From Candidatus Omnitrophota bacterium (GTDB lineage: Bacteria; Omnitrophota; Koll11; Tantalellales; Tantalellaceae): DNA of 18,949 nucleotides. The notes under the pieces are model-generated. The model searched no databases, was not told the origin of the DNA, and worked only from the letters and a program-made list of their open reading frames with translations. Location of the stretch: NCBI GenBank assembly GCA_015231715.1, contig JADGBB010000029.1, forward strand, positions 1 through 18,949, read 5' to 3'. Position numbers and translations under genes: made by a program. The stretch's first letter is position 1, and every line of letters begins with the position of its first letter. Shown in pieces: positions 1-8,822 of the stretch.

Positions 1-140
1 TGGATAATAGTCTTGAAAACCTCAAAGACATATCTAATGATCTAAGGCTTAAATATTTTAAAGGTGTACATGCCATAAGCGATAGAATTATAAGAGAAAT
101 TTTTGCGGCTAAAATGGCCGGAGTTCGGGGGGTTAGATGA
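1..140 (+). CDS. atpG: F1 ATP synthase gamma subunit-like protein, C-terminal end (partial)
   Basis: The frame from base 3 to the TGA at 138-140 is open and enters from outside the window. It gives about 45 residues. They include N-S-L-E-N-L-K-D-I and [12 protein letters not shown], followed by [12 protein letters not shown]. This matches the pattern of the C-terminal helix of F1 gamma subunits, where NA-x-x-x-I-x-x-L-x-L-x-Y-N-K-x-R-Q-A-x-I-T-x-E-x-x-E-I-V-x-G is usual. That helix sits inside the alpha3-beta3 ring as part of the rotor. The canonical N-K-x-R-Q-A is altered to F-K-G-V-H-A, so the protein is divergent. The TGA overlaps the ATG of the following beta gene (ATGA, 137-140), and gamma followed by beta is the normal F1 order. 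The call rests on a short C-terminal segment plus this position. Confidence 0.7.
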   Translation, partial: DNSLENLKDISNDLRLKYFKGVHAISDRIIREIFAAKMAGVRGVR

Positions 141-1549
141 ACAAGAAGATGTCTGATAATGAAATAAAAGGGAATGTTGTATCTGTTCGGGGCCCCATAA
201 TAGATGTTCGTTTTGATGCCAATGATAGATTGCCGTCCGTATCGGAGATAATAAAGACGCATAATCATGAAGGCGATGATATTGTTATGGAAGTTATGGA
301 ACAAAAGACGAACAATACCGTGCGCTGTGTATCTTTGTCGATGAATATGGGGCTTGCCCGTAATGCAGAAGCTATTGCCACCGGGAATTTTATTATGATG
401 CCTGACCCGAAAAATAGTTTCGGCCGTCTTATGAATGCTTTTGGTGAACCATTAGATGAGCAGGGCCCGATATCTATGGAAAAAAGTAAACCTATAAGAG
501 GTAAAAAAGCTTATGGCTATGATGAAGTGAATGTCGGCAGGAAAAAAGAGTATAGGCTTATCACTACAGGTATTAAAATGCTGGATCTATTGTTTCCGTT
601 AGTTGTCGGTTCAAAAACAGGTATATTAGGAGGAGCAGCTTGCGGTAAGAGTGTGCTCACTTTGGAAGTTATACATAATATAGTTGAAAAAGGTAAAGGC
701 GCTTGTGTATTCGCCGGAGCCGGTGAACGTATCAGAGAAGGTAATGAATTATATCTCGACATGAAAGAAAGCGGGATACTCGACAGGGTCGCTTTGGTAT
801 TTGGTCAAATGAACGAGACTCCCGGCATTAGATATGAGGTCGCTTATAGCGGGATAACATTAGCTGAAGCTATACAGGAAAAAGGCGAGGATGTACTTTT
901 CTTTATTGATAATGTATTCAGGTTCGCTCAAGCAGGAGCGGAACTTTCGGCGCTTATGGGACGAATCCCGTCAGAAACCGGATATCAGCCTACATTGGTA
1001 TCGGAGGTCGGAGAGTTCCACGAGAGAATACGGTCTACAGCTGTTTCATCAATAACTGCACTTGAAGCGGTATATGTACCTGCGGACGATCTTACGGATC
1101 CTGCGGTAGTTGCAATCTTTTCGCATCTTGATTCGATAATCGTACTTTCAAGAGGCCATGTACAAAGAGGGTTGTATCCTGCTATTGATCCTGTGGCGTC
1201 TTCCAGCGCTTTTATTGATCCTGCAATATTGGGTGAAAGACATGTGAAGCTCGCTAATGGAGTAAGAAGAACATTTCAGAAATATGAGGAATTAAAGAAA
1301 ATAGTTGCTGTTATAGGGTTAGAAGAGCTTTCGCAGGAAGATAGAACGGTATGCGAAAGAGCAATGCGTCTTGAGAACTTTTTGACTCAGCCCTTTTTTG
1401 TCGCCGAAAAATATACGGGCGCGCATGGAGCGTTTGTCGAACTTGACGAAACGCTTGAAGGATGCCAGAGGATACTTGCCGGCGAAGTAGATCATGTGCC
1501 GGTCGAAAAATTTTATATGAAAGGAATGCTAGATGAAAAAGCTTGGTGA
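137..1549 (+). CDS. atpD: F1 ATP synthase beta subunit-like protein (divergent)
   Basis: This is the catalytic nucleotide-binding subunit of an F1-type rotary ATPase, acting at the inner face of the cytoplasmic membrane. At 470 residues it has the normal family length. The N-terminal beta-barrel (about 10-85) has [11 protein letters not shown]. The Walker A is GGAACGKS (165-172). Catalytic Glu197 lies in G-E-R-I-R-E-G-N, Asp258 in F-I-D-N, Arg262 in F-R-F-A-Q-A-G, and the adenine-stacking Tyr347 in G-L-Y-P-A-I-D-P. The C-terminal helical domain carries EELSQED (396-402), a variant of DELSEED. The catalytic residues are therefore present. Two oddities stand out. The P-loop has Ala-Cys where Gly-Val is usual (GGAGVGKT). 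No epsilon (atpC) gene follows, and the last 17 bases overlap gspE instead. The start at 137 overlaps the upstream stop; ATG 149 is an alternative. It may belong to a second F-type ATPase rather than the housekeeping enzyme. Confidence 0.93.
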   Translation: MNKKMSDNEIKGNVVSVRGPIIDVRFDANDRLPSVSEIIKTHNHEGDDIVMEVMEQKTNNTVRCVSLSMNMGLARNAEAIATGNFIMMPDPKNSFGRLMNAFGEPLDEQGPISMEKSKPIRGKKAYGYDEVNVGRKKEYRLITTGIKMLDLLFPLVVGSKTGILGGAACGKSVLTLEVIHNIVEKGKGACVFAGAGERIREGNELYLDMKESGILDRVALVFGQMNETPGIRYEVAYSGITLAEAIQEKGEDVLFFIDNVFRFAQAGAELSALMGRIPSETGYQPTLVSEVGEFHERIRSTAVSSITALEAVYVPADDLTDPAVVAIFSHLDSIIVLSRGHVQRGLYPAIDPVASSSAFIDPAILGERHVKLANGVRRTFQKYEELKKIVAVIGLEELSQEDRTVCERAMRLENFLTQPFFVAEKYTGAHGAFVELDETLEGCQRILAGEVDHVPVEKFYMKGMLDEKAW

Positions 1550-3227
1550 AATATTATTTAATATGGGTGCGTTGACTAAAGATGCTTTAAAAAATGCTTT
1601 GGAAAGATCTAATCAAACAGGCAAGTTTCTGGGTGAAATATTATTGAAAGACAAGATCATTTCTGAGGAACAGCTTTTAAAGGCATTAGGGGAACAGCTG
1701 CATATGGAATATGTGGATGATCTTAGTAAATTAGACATATCCGACGAAGTTGTAAAAGCAGTACCTGTAAAATTGGTATGGCATTATAAATTCATGCCGG
1801 TTTCGTTGAAAGGCAATGATCTTAAAATAGTTATATCCGATCCTTTTAAGATAACAATAACCGAAGACTTAAAACTCCAGCTTGGTTATAACACTCAGGT
1901 TTTATTGGCTACGGAAGATCAAATATTAGATACCATTGGTGTGTATTATGGCGTTGGTGCCGGTACTGTACAAAAAATACTTGAAAACAAAGGCGCCGAA
2001 AAAGCTAAAGAAAGAGAATCAAAGTCGCGTGATAAAATAAATGTTATCGATCATAAAGGAGTCGACGCTTCGGTAATTAAATTGGTCGATCAGATAATAG
2101 CCCAGGCTATTGAGATAAAAGCAACTGACCTTCATTTTGAAACGTACAGAGAAAAAGTTATTATACGTGCCAGAGTTGACGGGATCTTAGCGGACTTGTC
2201 GCTGCCGGAAGATATCAAATATCTTTATCCGGCGATGGTCTCTAGGATAAAAATAATTTCAGGGCTTGATGTAGTCGAAAAAAAGATACCGCAGGACGGA
2301 CGGCTTAAACTTGAGTTCGGCGGAGCGGAAGTTGATCTCAGAGTTTCTGTTATTCCTGCTTCTCACGGAGAGAATATAGTAATAAGGCTATTGCCTGCGA
2401 ATAGAGTATTTAAATTAGATGAACTCGGATTTTCTGGGGAGAATCTCCAAAAAATAAAAAGAATAATACAATCGCCCGTAGGAATTATTTTCCTGGCTGG
2501 TCCCACCGGGAGCGGCAAAACAACGACTTTGTATGCCGGCATATCCGAGATAAGAACACCTAAAGTCAAAATACTTACAATAGAAGACCCGGTAGAATAT
2601 GAAATAGAAGATGTAATGCAGATACAGGTCGCGCCTAAAAGAGGTTTAACTTTTGCCGAGTGTTTGAGAAGTGTTTTAAGGCATGACCCTGATGTTATAA
2701 TGGTCGGTGAAGTAAGGGACAAAGAAACTGCATCTTTAGCTATACGAAGCGCAATGACCGGACATTTGATATTTTCAACTGTTCATACTAATGACGCAAC
2801 AAGCGGTGTTGACAGGCTTATAGATATGGGTGTTGAGCCGTTCCTTTTAGTGTCATCTTTAAGAGCGATTATCGGACAGAGATTAGTAAGAGTTATCTGC
2901 GATAAATGTAAAACTAAAAGGGATATCAGTATAATTAAAGCCCAAGGATTGAATATTAAAAAACATTATGCAGGTGACGGCTGTGAGGCATGCAGGTTTA
3001 CCGGGTATAACGGAAGAGTGGCTATATATGAACTTTTTGAACTCACAAATGATATTAAGGAAATGATAATTAAAGGCGCATCAAGTGTTGAGCTAAGAAA
3101 TAAAGCCCGGAAGAACGGTATGACAACAATGAGAGAAGACGGGTGGCTGAAAGTTGAGGCAGGGATAACAACGGTAGAGGAAATTTTACGTGTTACAGAA
3201 AAAGATGAGGACGAGGAAAAAAAATAA
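1533..3227 (+). CDS. gspE: Type II secretion / type IV pilus assembly ATPase GspE
   Basis: This is the cytoplasmic hexameric ATPase that powers pseudopilus assembly through GspL and GspF. At 564 residues it has normal length. Residues 1-140 form an MshEN/GspE_N-type domain, with two helical repeats around L-G-E-I-L. The RecA-like core has Walker A GPTGSGKT (323-330), an Asp box around I-E-D-P-V-E-Y (350-356), Walker B with its glutamate in [10 protein letters not shown] (387-396) and the His box [10 protein letters not shown] (411-420). A tetracysteine zinc site follows: C456-x-x-C459 and C484-x-x-C487. This C-terminal zinc module is typical of GspE and PilB and absent from PilT, so it is an assembly and not a retraction ATPase. 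The ATG at 1533 is preceded by AAAGGA at a good spacing. The gene overlaps the F1 beta-like gene by 17 bases and abuts gspF with no gap. Confidence 0.96.
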   Translation: MKKLGEILFNMGALTKDALKNALERSNQTGKFLGEILLKDKIISEEQLLKALGEQLHMEYVDDLSKLDISDEVVKAVPVKLVWHYKFMPVSLKGNDLKIVISDPFKITITEDLKLQLGYNTQVLLATEDQILDTIGVYYGVGAGTVQKILENKGAEKAKERESKSRDKINVIDHKGVDASVIKLVDQIIAQAIEIKATDLHFETYREKVIIRARVDGILADLSLPEDIKYLYPAMVSRIKIISGLDVVEKKIPQDGRLKLEFGGAEVDLRVSVIPASHGENIVIRLLPANRVFKLDELGFSGENLQKIKRIIQSPVGIIFLAGPTGSGKTTTLYAGISEIRTPKVKILTIEDPVEYEIEDVMQIQVAPKRGLTFAECLRSVLRHDPDVIMVGEVRDKETASLAIRSAMTGHLIFSTVHTNDATSGVDRLIDMGVEPFLLVSSLRAIIGQRLVRVICDKCKTKRDISIIKAQGLNIKKHYAGDGCEACRFTGYNGRVAIYELFELTNDIKEMIIKGASSVELRNKARKNGMTTMREDGWLKVEAGITTVEEILRVTEKDEDEEKK

Positions 3228-4475
3228 ATGATATATAAGTATAAAGCTAAAAAAGGTCCGACAAAAGTAGTCGAAGGTGAAATAGAAGCCTCAAGCAGCG
3301 ACAACGCTGTTACTAAGATCAGGAGCATGGGGCTTTTTCCGGTACTGCTTGAAGAAGTCAAACCAAGTGATCAAAAAGATAATACTAAAGTAAAAAAAAT
3401 ACCTGTTATTGTTATGCCTAAATTATTTTTTCGCGACAGAGTTACAACTGAAGACATATACAACTTTACTAAACAGCTGAAGATACTCGTCAAATCGCAG
3501 GAACCCATTTTAAATAGTTTATATTTTATAGCGGCACAGTCTCATTCGAATGGAATGAAAAAACTTATGGAAACTTTGATAAACGATGTTAAAGACGGAA
3601 GCTCTGTGTCAGAGGCATTAGAATCACATCCCGAATATTTCAACGCTCTTTATGTCAGCATTATTAAAGCCGGAGAAATGGCCGGTAAACTTGATCATTC
3701 TCTTGAGCAGATTGCTGATTATATGGACGCTGAAAGGCAAATGGCAAGAAAGGTAATGTCAAGCCTTGCATATCCTTTCGTAATGATAAGTGTCGGGTTA
3801 GCGACTATCTTTTTTATGATGGCTTTTGTCATTCCCAAAATACGAGGTTTGTTCGATGATATGGGCGAGAGGCTTCCTGTAATGACAAAGATGCTGCTCG
3901 CAACATCTGATTTTTTATCAAATAATTGGATCATAGTCATCTGTTCATTTTTGATTTTATCGGGTATACTCGTTTACTCAGGGCGCGGAGGACGCGGCCG
4001 GAGAATGAAAGAAAAAATTCTTTCGGATATACCGGTAATAAAGACTGTTATATTTAATCAGAATTTGCACAGATTTTCCGGAGCATTATCTATTTTGCTT
4101 TCAAGCGGGATATCAGTACTTGAAGCGTTAAAAATATCTGCGCCTCTTGCCGGAAATGATAAGTATGCCAAACAGGTGAACAAAGCTCATGATGATATAA
4201 TGGCCGGGATGGCGCTTGAAGAGTCTTTTTCCGAGAACTGTACATTCCTTCCTGAAATGTTCAGGAAGATGGTAGCTGTCGGTGAGGCTTCGGGACGTTT
4301 AGATGAAATATTAGCCGAGCTTTCTATGGGTTATGCCGAAGATGTTGAAACGCAGGCAAGAGTTGTGACCTCGCTCATAGAGCCTTTAGCAATTTTACTG
4401 GTTGGCGGAGTGCTTAGCGTTATTGTTATATCGATACTGCTTCCTATATTTGAGATAAGTATGTTTGTTAGATAA
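3228..4475 (+). CDS. gspF: Type II secretion inner-membrane platform protein GspF
   Basis: This is the polytopic platform protein of the type II secretion / type IV pilus machine. It transmits work from GspE to the growing pseudopilus. Its 415 residues match the family. It has the two duplicated GspF domains: about 75-200, with G-E-M-A-G-K-L-D at 149-156, and about 280-402, with G-E-A-S-G-R-L-D at 352-359. Hydrophobic segments lie at about 183-203, 232-250 and 385-408. The N-terminal stretch (Y-K-A-K-K-G and the following E-G-E-I-E-A) is the usual cytoplasmic extension. In the first domain the normally small A-G pair of the L-x-x-L-L-x-A-G motif is replaced by K-S-Q. The ATG directly follows the gspE stop, so the two are translationally coupled. 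Confidence 0.95.
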   Translation: MIYKYKAKKGPTKVVEGEIEASSSDNAVTKIRSMGLFPVLLEEVKPSDQKDNTKVKKIPVIVMPKLFFRDRVTTEDIYNFTKQLKILVKSQEPILNSLYFIAAQSHSNGMKKLMETLINDVKDGSSVSEALESHPEYFNALYVSIIKAGEMAGKLDHSLEQIADYMDAERQMARKVMSSLAYPFVMISVGLATIFFMMAFVIPKIRGLFDDMGERLPVMTKMLLATSDFLSNNWIIVICSFLILSGILVYSGRGGRGRRMKEKILSDIPVIKTVIFNQNLHRFSGALSILLSSGISVLEALKISAPLAGNDKYAKQVNKAHDDIMAGMALEESFSENCTFLPEMFRKMVAVGEASGRLDEILAELSMGYAEDVETQARVVTSLIEPLAILLVGGVLSVIVISILLPIFEISMFVR

Positions 4476-4490
4476 TGAGGGTACAATAAA

Positions 4491-5897
4491 ATGATAGTAT
4501 TTGAAATAAATGAGAATATAATTTCATTCATTCGCGGTAAGGCGAAGATGGGTTCTTTTGAACCTGAAAGTATTTTCTCAGGGCAAGCGAATAGCGATAA
4601 GGTTGAAGAACTGGGTGAGCTCATATCGCAAGCAATGATGGAAAATAAACTCAAGAACAAAGAAAAAGTAGTTTTAAGTATACCCAGAAACCAAGTAGCA
4701 ATGCGTTTTTTAAAATTACCTTCACAGGACGAAGAAGAACTAAAAAGCATAATTGAATTGCAGATAACCCAAGAAGTGCCATATCCAAGAGAGGATATAA
4801 TATATAATTTTGAAGTCATTGAAAAAGAAAAAGGTTTCAGCACGATCGTTTTAAGCATAATACATCGGCAGATGCTTTTGAAACAATTTGCCTTACTTGA
4901 AAGAGAGAATATTTATCCATCAAACATTATCCTGAGTACAGCATCAGTAATGAAAACTTTAGAAAAAACAGGATCTTTGGATCCGAAAGGTTCAGGAATT
5001 GGAATATGCATTGATATATGCTCCTCATACAGTGATATTTTTGTTTTTAGAGGGAAAAAATTATTGCTTAGTAAAAGCACAGAGTTTGGCTCAAAAGACT
5101 CCAATGATCCGTCGAAACGAGAAACTTTTCTTTCAGAACTGCGCCAAGTAGTTACTTTGTCGCCTTTATTAAGACAAGAAGGTCCCGATAAATTATTAGT
5201 AGCGTCTAAAGCAGTTAAGGGTTCTAATCTCGGCCGTGAGCTTGAAGAAGTTTTTGATATGCCGGTTGAAGAAGTTGATTTGAATGCATTATTGCCGGGA
5301 TTATCCGAATTGACCGTAGCGGGAAATACGGGAGACTCAATAGGAATGGCCTCATTACTTGGTGCGGCGATAGATCCAGGGACAAAAAATTTCACATTTA
5401 GTTTACCTGAAGCCGAAACGCGTAAAGACATGAAAGAATTTTTGGATACAGGTATTCGCGCCGGGATAATGCTGGTTTACGCTGTACTTCTACTTTTGGT
5501 GTTCTTTGTCGGGCGGATGTATATGTATCAATCTTATCTAGATAAACTTGATAAAGAAATAGCTGATCTTGAATTTAAAAATAAAACCCAGATAGTGCAG
5601 GTAGAAAAAATAAAAGAAGTCAAAAAATTCACAAGCTATGAGGATTCTTTATTAAGGTATTATTATGATCTATCGGCATTGGTGCCTAAAAATATTACGG
5701 TTTCAAGAATAATGTTCAGCCATAAAAAAGAATTTTCAATTATCGGTGAGGGTGCCGATATGGGCGCTATATTTAAATTTGTAAGCATATTGAACAGCTC
5801 TAATAAATACGGTACAGTAGAGTTGCGGTATTCCAGAAAAAAAACTAAAGGCACGACCGAATATAATGAATTCGATATAATGTGCCATATAATCTGA
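4491..5897 (+). CDS. gspL: GspL-like protein: fused PilM-like actin-fold and PilN-like domains
   Basis: This is the inner-membrane assembly component that links the GspE ATPase to the periplasmic parts. Residues 1-310 resemble the actin-like cytoplasmic domain of PilM/GspL. Visible features are V-L-S-I-P-R (61-66), R-F-L-K-L-P (72-77), I-I-E-L-Q-I-T-Q-E-V-P-Y-P (87-99), and a glycine-rich A-S-L-L-G-A-A near 287-293. A single membrane helix lies at 321-341. A coiled coil follows (347-380), then a PilN/GspL-type ferredoxin-like domain (about 385-468) with L-V-P-K-N-I-T-V near 397. PilM and PilN are separate genes in many pilus systems. Here they form one 468-residue chain, as in GspL. The ATG is preceded by GAGGG about 10 bases away. 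The end overlaps the GTG alternative start of the next gene. Confidence 0.85.
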   Translation: MIVFEINENIISFIRGKAKMGSFEPESIFSGQANSDKVEELGELISQAMMENKLKNKEKVVLSIPRNQVAMRFLKLPSQDEEELKSIIELQITQEVPYPREDIIYNFEVIEKEKGFSTIVLSIIHRQMLLKQFALLERENIYPSNIILSTASVMKTLEKTGSLDPKGSGIGICIDICSSYSDIFVFRGKKLLLSKSTEFGSKDSNDPSKRETFLSELRQVVTLSPLLRQEGPDKLLVASKAVKGSNLGRELEEVFDMPVEEVDLNALLPGLSELTVAGNTGDSIGMASLLGAAIDPGTKNFTFSLPEAETRKDMKEFLDTGIRAGIMLVYAVLLLLVFFVGRMYMYQSYLDKLDKEIADLEFKNKTQIVQVEKIKEVKKFTSYEDSLLRYYYDLSALVPKNITVSRIMFSHKKEFSIIGEGADMGAIFKFVSILNSSNKYGTVELRYSRKKTKGTTEYNEFDIMCHII

Positions 5898-5911
5898 GGC
5901 TAATAGACTGT

Positions 5912-6448
5912 ATGATGAAACTTAAAAACAGAGAAAAGATACTATTAGGATGCATAGCGGTTTTATTGCTTTTGTTTTCTGTAGAAAGATTTATTGTTAG
6001 CCCTTTTAGCGGCAAGCTTGAGATAACACGTATTAAAATGAAAAATGCTGAATCAAGGCTCAATAGGCTTTACAGACTGGACGCACAAAGCGACTCTATA
6101 AAAAATGTTTATGCGGAAATTAAAAATTTTATTGAGGCTTCTCAAGCCGGGGAAGATATTTTACCGGCAGTAATGAATGAAATGGAAAACATAGCTTACC
6201 AGAACGAAGTTAAGCTTATTAATATGAAACCGGAACAGCCGGATAATGAAGAAAAAAATTTTTATAAAACAAGAGATATAACATTAAAAATTGAGGGACA
6301 GCAAAAAGATATAATAACATTTATTTACAAGATAGAGACCGGCAGCTATGCCCTTAGGATCAGCAGAATAGACATGAAGGTACAGGACGAAAAGCTCGGC
6401 ATTATGGAATGTAATATTAATATTGAGTTTTTATATTTTAACGGATGA
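5912..6448 (+). CDS. gspM: GspM/PilO-like inner-membrane assembly protein
   Basis: A bitopic membrane protein with a short cytoplasmic N-terminus (M-M-K-L-K-N-R-E-K), one membrane helix (about residues 10-28), a periplasmic coiled coil, and a ferredoxin-like C-terminal domain. This is the architecture of PilO/GspM, which heterodimerises with PilN/GspL. Sequence identity in this family is low. The call rests on architecture and on its position directly after gspL and before the pseudopilins. I chose ATG 5912 (or 5915) because a GAGG lies at 5896-5899 and the start then falls after the gspL stop at 5897. The frame can also open at GTG 5882, which would add ten residues that look like nothing in particular. 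Confidence 0.78.
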   Translation: MMKLKNREKILLGCIAVLLLLFSVERFIVSPFSGKLEITRIKMKNAESRLNRLYRLDAQSDSIKNVYAEIKNFIEASQAGEDILPAVMNEMENIAYQNEVKLINMKPEQPDNEEKNFYKTRDITLKIEGQQKDIITFIYKIETGSYALRISRIDMKVQDEKLGIMECNINIEFLYFNG

Positions 6449-6468
6449 AATGAAAAGGGAAGGCATTG

Positions 6469-6882
6469 ATGAAAATAATAAACAGAAAAGGGTTTACATT
6501 GATCGAGATCATGCTTGTTGTAGCAATAATAGGTATATTAGCTGCAATGGTTGTGCCGAGATTAACAGGCAGGACAAAGGATACAAAGATCTCAGTCGCT
6601 AAAGCTGATGTTGAAGTCAATATACCTTTAGTGCTGGATATTTATGAACTGGATATGGGAGATTTTCCTGAGAAGCTTGAAGATCTTTTGGATAATCCGG
6701 GGAGCTCGAAAAATTGGAAAGGACCTTATCTAAAAAAACTACCTAAGGATCCTTGGGGGCACAACTACTTATATAAAAACCCAGGAGACAAAAGCAGGTA
6801 TGGCTGTGATGTTTATTCTGCAGGACCTGATGAACAGGCCGGAACGGATGATGATATCGGCAATTGGGACGCGGAAAAATAA
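6469..6882 (+). CDS. gspG: Major pseudopilin GspG
   Basis: This is the main structural subunit of the type II secretion pseudopilus. It has a short basic prepilin leader (M-K-I-I-N-R-K-G) cut before Phe by prepilin peptidase. The mature protein begins F-T-L-I-E-I-M-L-V-V-A and has the conserved Glu5. The C-terminal half contains L-P-K-D-P-W-G, which is typical of GspG. The end carries D-V-Y-S-A-G-P-D and G-T-D-D-D-I-G-N-W, the calcium-binding loop of GspG. At 137 residues it is the usual size. ATG 6469 is preferred over the in-frame TTG at 6466 because AGGGAAGG (6456-6463) sits just upstream of it. It is followed by the GspI-like gene. Confidence 0.95.
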   Translation: MKIINRKGFTLIEIMLVVAIIGILAAMVVPRLTGRTKDTKISVAKADVEVNIPLVLDIYELDMGDFPEKLEDLLDNPGSSKNWKGPYLKKLPKDPWGHNYLYKNPGDKSRYGCDVYSAGPDEQAGTDDDIGNWDAEK

Positions 6883-6911
6883 TTTACTTTGATCCTCTAT
6901 TTTTCTTCAAA

Positions 6912-7382
6912 ATGAAATATAACTTTAAAAAAATATGTTTTACAGCAGGGTTCAGCATGGTTGAATTGATGATAACCGTTGCAATAGTATCGTCATGCCT
7001 TGTCGTTATTACAAGAGGTTTTTCTGTTTCGATGATGAGAATGTCATTGATACGTAATGAAGTGTACGCGGCCAGCCTTTTAGACGAAAAAATAAGTGAA
7101 TTGCGAATAACTGCGGCAAAAGATAAAGGTTTAAAAAAAGGCGGCGTGCCGGTTTCGGATGAAGAAGGTTATGGGCTCAGTATCGGAGGGGATATCACTC
7201 AGTATATGGTTTACAGAGAAGTGATACGTAACGGCAGGCCGGAAATTATTGAAACAGGGACTGATAGAGCTCTATTGAGGATGGAAGCCCTGTGGCCTCG
7301 CGGAGGAAGAGAAATACAAGTTATTTTGCCGGGGAAAGCAATGAAAGAAAGCAGTGTTTTTTCAGAAGGACGTAAAACGTGA
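6912..7382 (+). CDS. gspI: Minor pseudopilin, GspI-like
   Basis: A minor pseudopilin with a 13-residue leader ending T-A-G, then F-S-M-V-E-L-M-I-T-V-A-I-V with Glu5. The stretch A-A-S-L-L-D-E-K-I-S-E-L-R resembles the A-x-x-L-A-E-x-x-x-x-x-L pattern after the helix in GspI. At about 156 residues it is slightly longer than usual for GspI. I chose ATG 6912, which gives a normal prepilin leader. The frame opens at TTG 6864, but that would overlap gspG and give an abnormally long hydrophobic leader. No good ribosome binding site is visible before 6912, so translation may depend on ribosomes finishing gspG 30 bases upstream. A GspH assignment is the main alternative. Confidence 0.75.
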   Translation: MKYNFKKICFTAGFSMVELMITVAIVSSCLVVITRGFSVSMMRMSLIRNEVYAASLLDEKISELRITAAKDKGLKKGGVPVSDEEGYGLSIGGDITQYMVYREVIRNGRPEIIETGTDRALLRMEALWPRGGREIQVILPGKAMKESSVFSEGRKT

Positions 7383-7936
7383 AAAAATTATTTTCTGAAA
7401 AAGGGTTTACTTTAATTGAGGTTTCTCTTGTAAGCGTACTTCTTGTCGTCGTAATGGCTACTATACTTTCAACTTATAGAGCGGGATTTAAAGTATGGGA
7501 AAAAGCCGATGAAATAAGGCTTGGTGATAGAGATATTGAATTATCTTTTGAAAAAATAAAAGGTGAACTTTCGGGCTATACAAGAAAATTCAAAGGCGTG
7601 CTTTTTTCCGGAGAAGAAAAAAAATTAGTTTTTTCGGCAGTTGAGGCGGGACAAATACAAGAGATAACATATGAGTTCAAACAGTTCGATAAAATGCTTT
7701 TACGAAAATCTATGCCGTTCACATTGTCATTGAAAAAAAAGAATAAAGATAAAGAAGACTCTTTGTTTAGAGCCGATAAAATTAAGTTCAGCTATATGAT
7801 AACTGAAGGAGCAGAAGGTGATGTCTCTTGGAAAGATTCTTTTGTTGAAGATGAAGGACAGGAACTTTTTGCCGTAAAAATTGATATAACAAGAGATGAT
7901 AAAAAATTCTCAAGAACAGTAATAATACCACGATGA
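7379..7936 (+). CDS. gspJ: Minor pseudopilin, GspJ-like
   Basis: A minor pseudopilin with leader M-K-K-L-F-S-E-K-G, then F-T-L-I-E-V-S-L-V-S-V-L-L-V-V with Glu5. Its 185 residues fit GspJ, which forms the pseudopilus tip with GspI and GspK. The body contains Y-E-F-K-Q-F-D and L-L-R-K, resembling the strand pattern of GspJ. The start is GTG at 7379, overlapping the previous stop by four bases (GTGA). AGAAGGA at 7364-7370 gives a well placed ribosome binding site. The gene sits between gspI and gspK, the conserved order. Confidence 0.85.
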   Translation: MKKLFSEKGFTLIEVSLVSVLLVVVMATILSTYRAGFKVWEKADEIRLGDRDIELSFEKIKGELSGYTRKFKGVLFSGEEKKLVFSAVEAGQIQEITYEFKQFDKMLLRKSMPFTLSLKKKNKDKEDSLFRADKIKFSYMITEGAEGDVSWKDSFVEDEGQELFAVKIDITRDDKKFSRTVIIPR

Positions 7937-7940
7937 TATT

Positions 7941-8798
7941 ATGATAAAATTGAACAATAAAGGATCTATACTTGCGATGGTGCTGTGGATTATAGCAGTA
8001 CTTGCGCTATTCAGCTTAGCTGTAAGCCGAGTTACATGGACATTATCGTATTATACAGAATGGAAAATGAGTAAAGTGAGAGCATATTATGTTTTTCATA
8101 ATCTAGTAGAAAGATCTAAGATCGATATAAAAAATGGATCTTTAAATGATGCGCAAATAGGCATAGAACAAGAGATATATGAAAACGATAAAGAAGAAGG
8201 GCTCAAAACTAAATACACTATATATGACGAAGAAGCTAAACTGAATATAAATCATATGCCTGAAAATCTAATTGAAGAACTCCCCGGGATGTCGTTCAGA
8301 GACGGTGAAAAAATTAATGAATATGAGCTGAAACCTTTTTCTGTTCTTGAAGAAATTACTTTAGCGTTAGGGAATATAACAGAATTTAAAATTGATGATT
8401 TAAGACCATTGTTAACAGTTTATGGCAGCGGCAAGGTTAATATTAACAACGTGAGTTCGGAAGTTCTTGATGTTATGGGACTTCACGAGTCGCTCATTGA
8501 TGATATTATTGAGGTCCGGCTGGGCAGTGACGGGAAGAAGGGAACTCTGGATGATATTATTTTTGATGAAAGTAGCGGCATAATAGAAGACCTAAAAGAG
8601 CATGCAGGCATCTCGACTACCCAAGAAGCAGAGATCATGAAACTGATATCAAAAGGCCTTTTCGGCACAACAACAAAACACTACAGGATCGAAGCATCAA
8701 TATACCGCTACGACAAACTAATAGACAATTACTCAGCAGTGATCGGCCCCGCTAAAAATAAAAACACCATAACAATCCTAGAATGGCATAGGTCGTAG
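7941..8798 (+). CDS. gspK: Pseudopilin GspK-like (tip protein)
   Basis: An atypical pseudopilin that caps the pseudopilus. The leader M-I-K-L-N-N-K-G is followed by S-I-L-A-M-V-L-W-I-I-A-V-L. Position 5 of the mature chain is Met, not Glu, which is the GspK hallmark. The long globular part has L-N-I-N-H-M (101-106) and V-N-I-N-N-V-S-S-E-V-L (166-176). These are the two N-I-N sites that open the SAM-like helical repeats of GspK. A G-S-D-G-x-x-G-T-L-D-D-I loop lies near 195-206 and may bind calcium. At 285 residues it is a little short for the family. From about 8590 to the stop the coding strand becomes poor in T and rich in C-ending codons, unlike the rest of the gene. The TAG stop lies inside a perfect palindrome at 8792-8809. 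Confidence 0.9.
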   Translation: MIKLNNKGSILAMVLWIIAVLALFSLAVSRVTWTLSYYTEWKMSKVRAYYVFHNLVERSKIDIKNGSLNDAQIGIEQEIYENDKEEGLKTKYTIYDEEAKLNINHMPENLIEELPGMSFRDGEKINEYELKPFSVLEEITLALGNITEFKIDDLRPLLTVYGSGKVNINNVSSEVLDVMGLHESLIDDIIEVRLGSDGKKGTLDDIIFDESSGIIEDLKEHAGISTTQEAEIMKLISKGLFGTTTKHYRIEASIYRYDKLIDNYSAVIGPAKNKNTITILEWHRS

Positions 8799-8809
8799 AA
8801 ATCTACGAC
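8792..8809. repeat. Perfect palindrome over the gspK stop codon
   Basis: GTCGTAGA, two As, then TCTACGAC form a perfect 8-base-pair stem with a minimal two-base spacer. The gspK stop TAG (8796-8798) lies in the left arm. In RNA the effective loop would be larger, about AGAAATCT or AAAT. No T-run follows, so a simple intrinsic terminator is not supported. It may be an mRNA 3'-end stabiliser or the edge of the adjacent repeat element. Confidence 0.6.
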
Positions 8810-8822
8810 GTCACAGAAGTCC

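Noticed and set aside
517..6063. Several minus-strand open frames opposite atpD, gspE, gspF and gspL (60-175 codons)
   Set aside because: They lie wholly within well-supported genes on the other strand, are rich in Ser/Ile/Leu as expected for antisense frames, and show no recognisable domain or good ribosome binding site.
6864..6911. TTG 6864 as the start of the GspI-like gene
   Set aside because: It would overlap gspG and add a hydrophobic 16-residue extension that spoils the prepilin leader; ATG 6912 gives a normal one.
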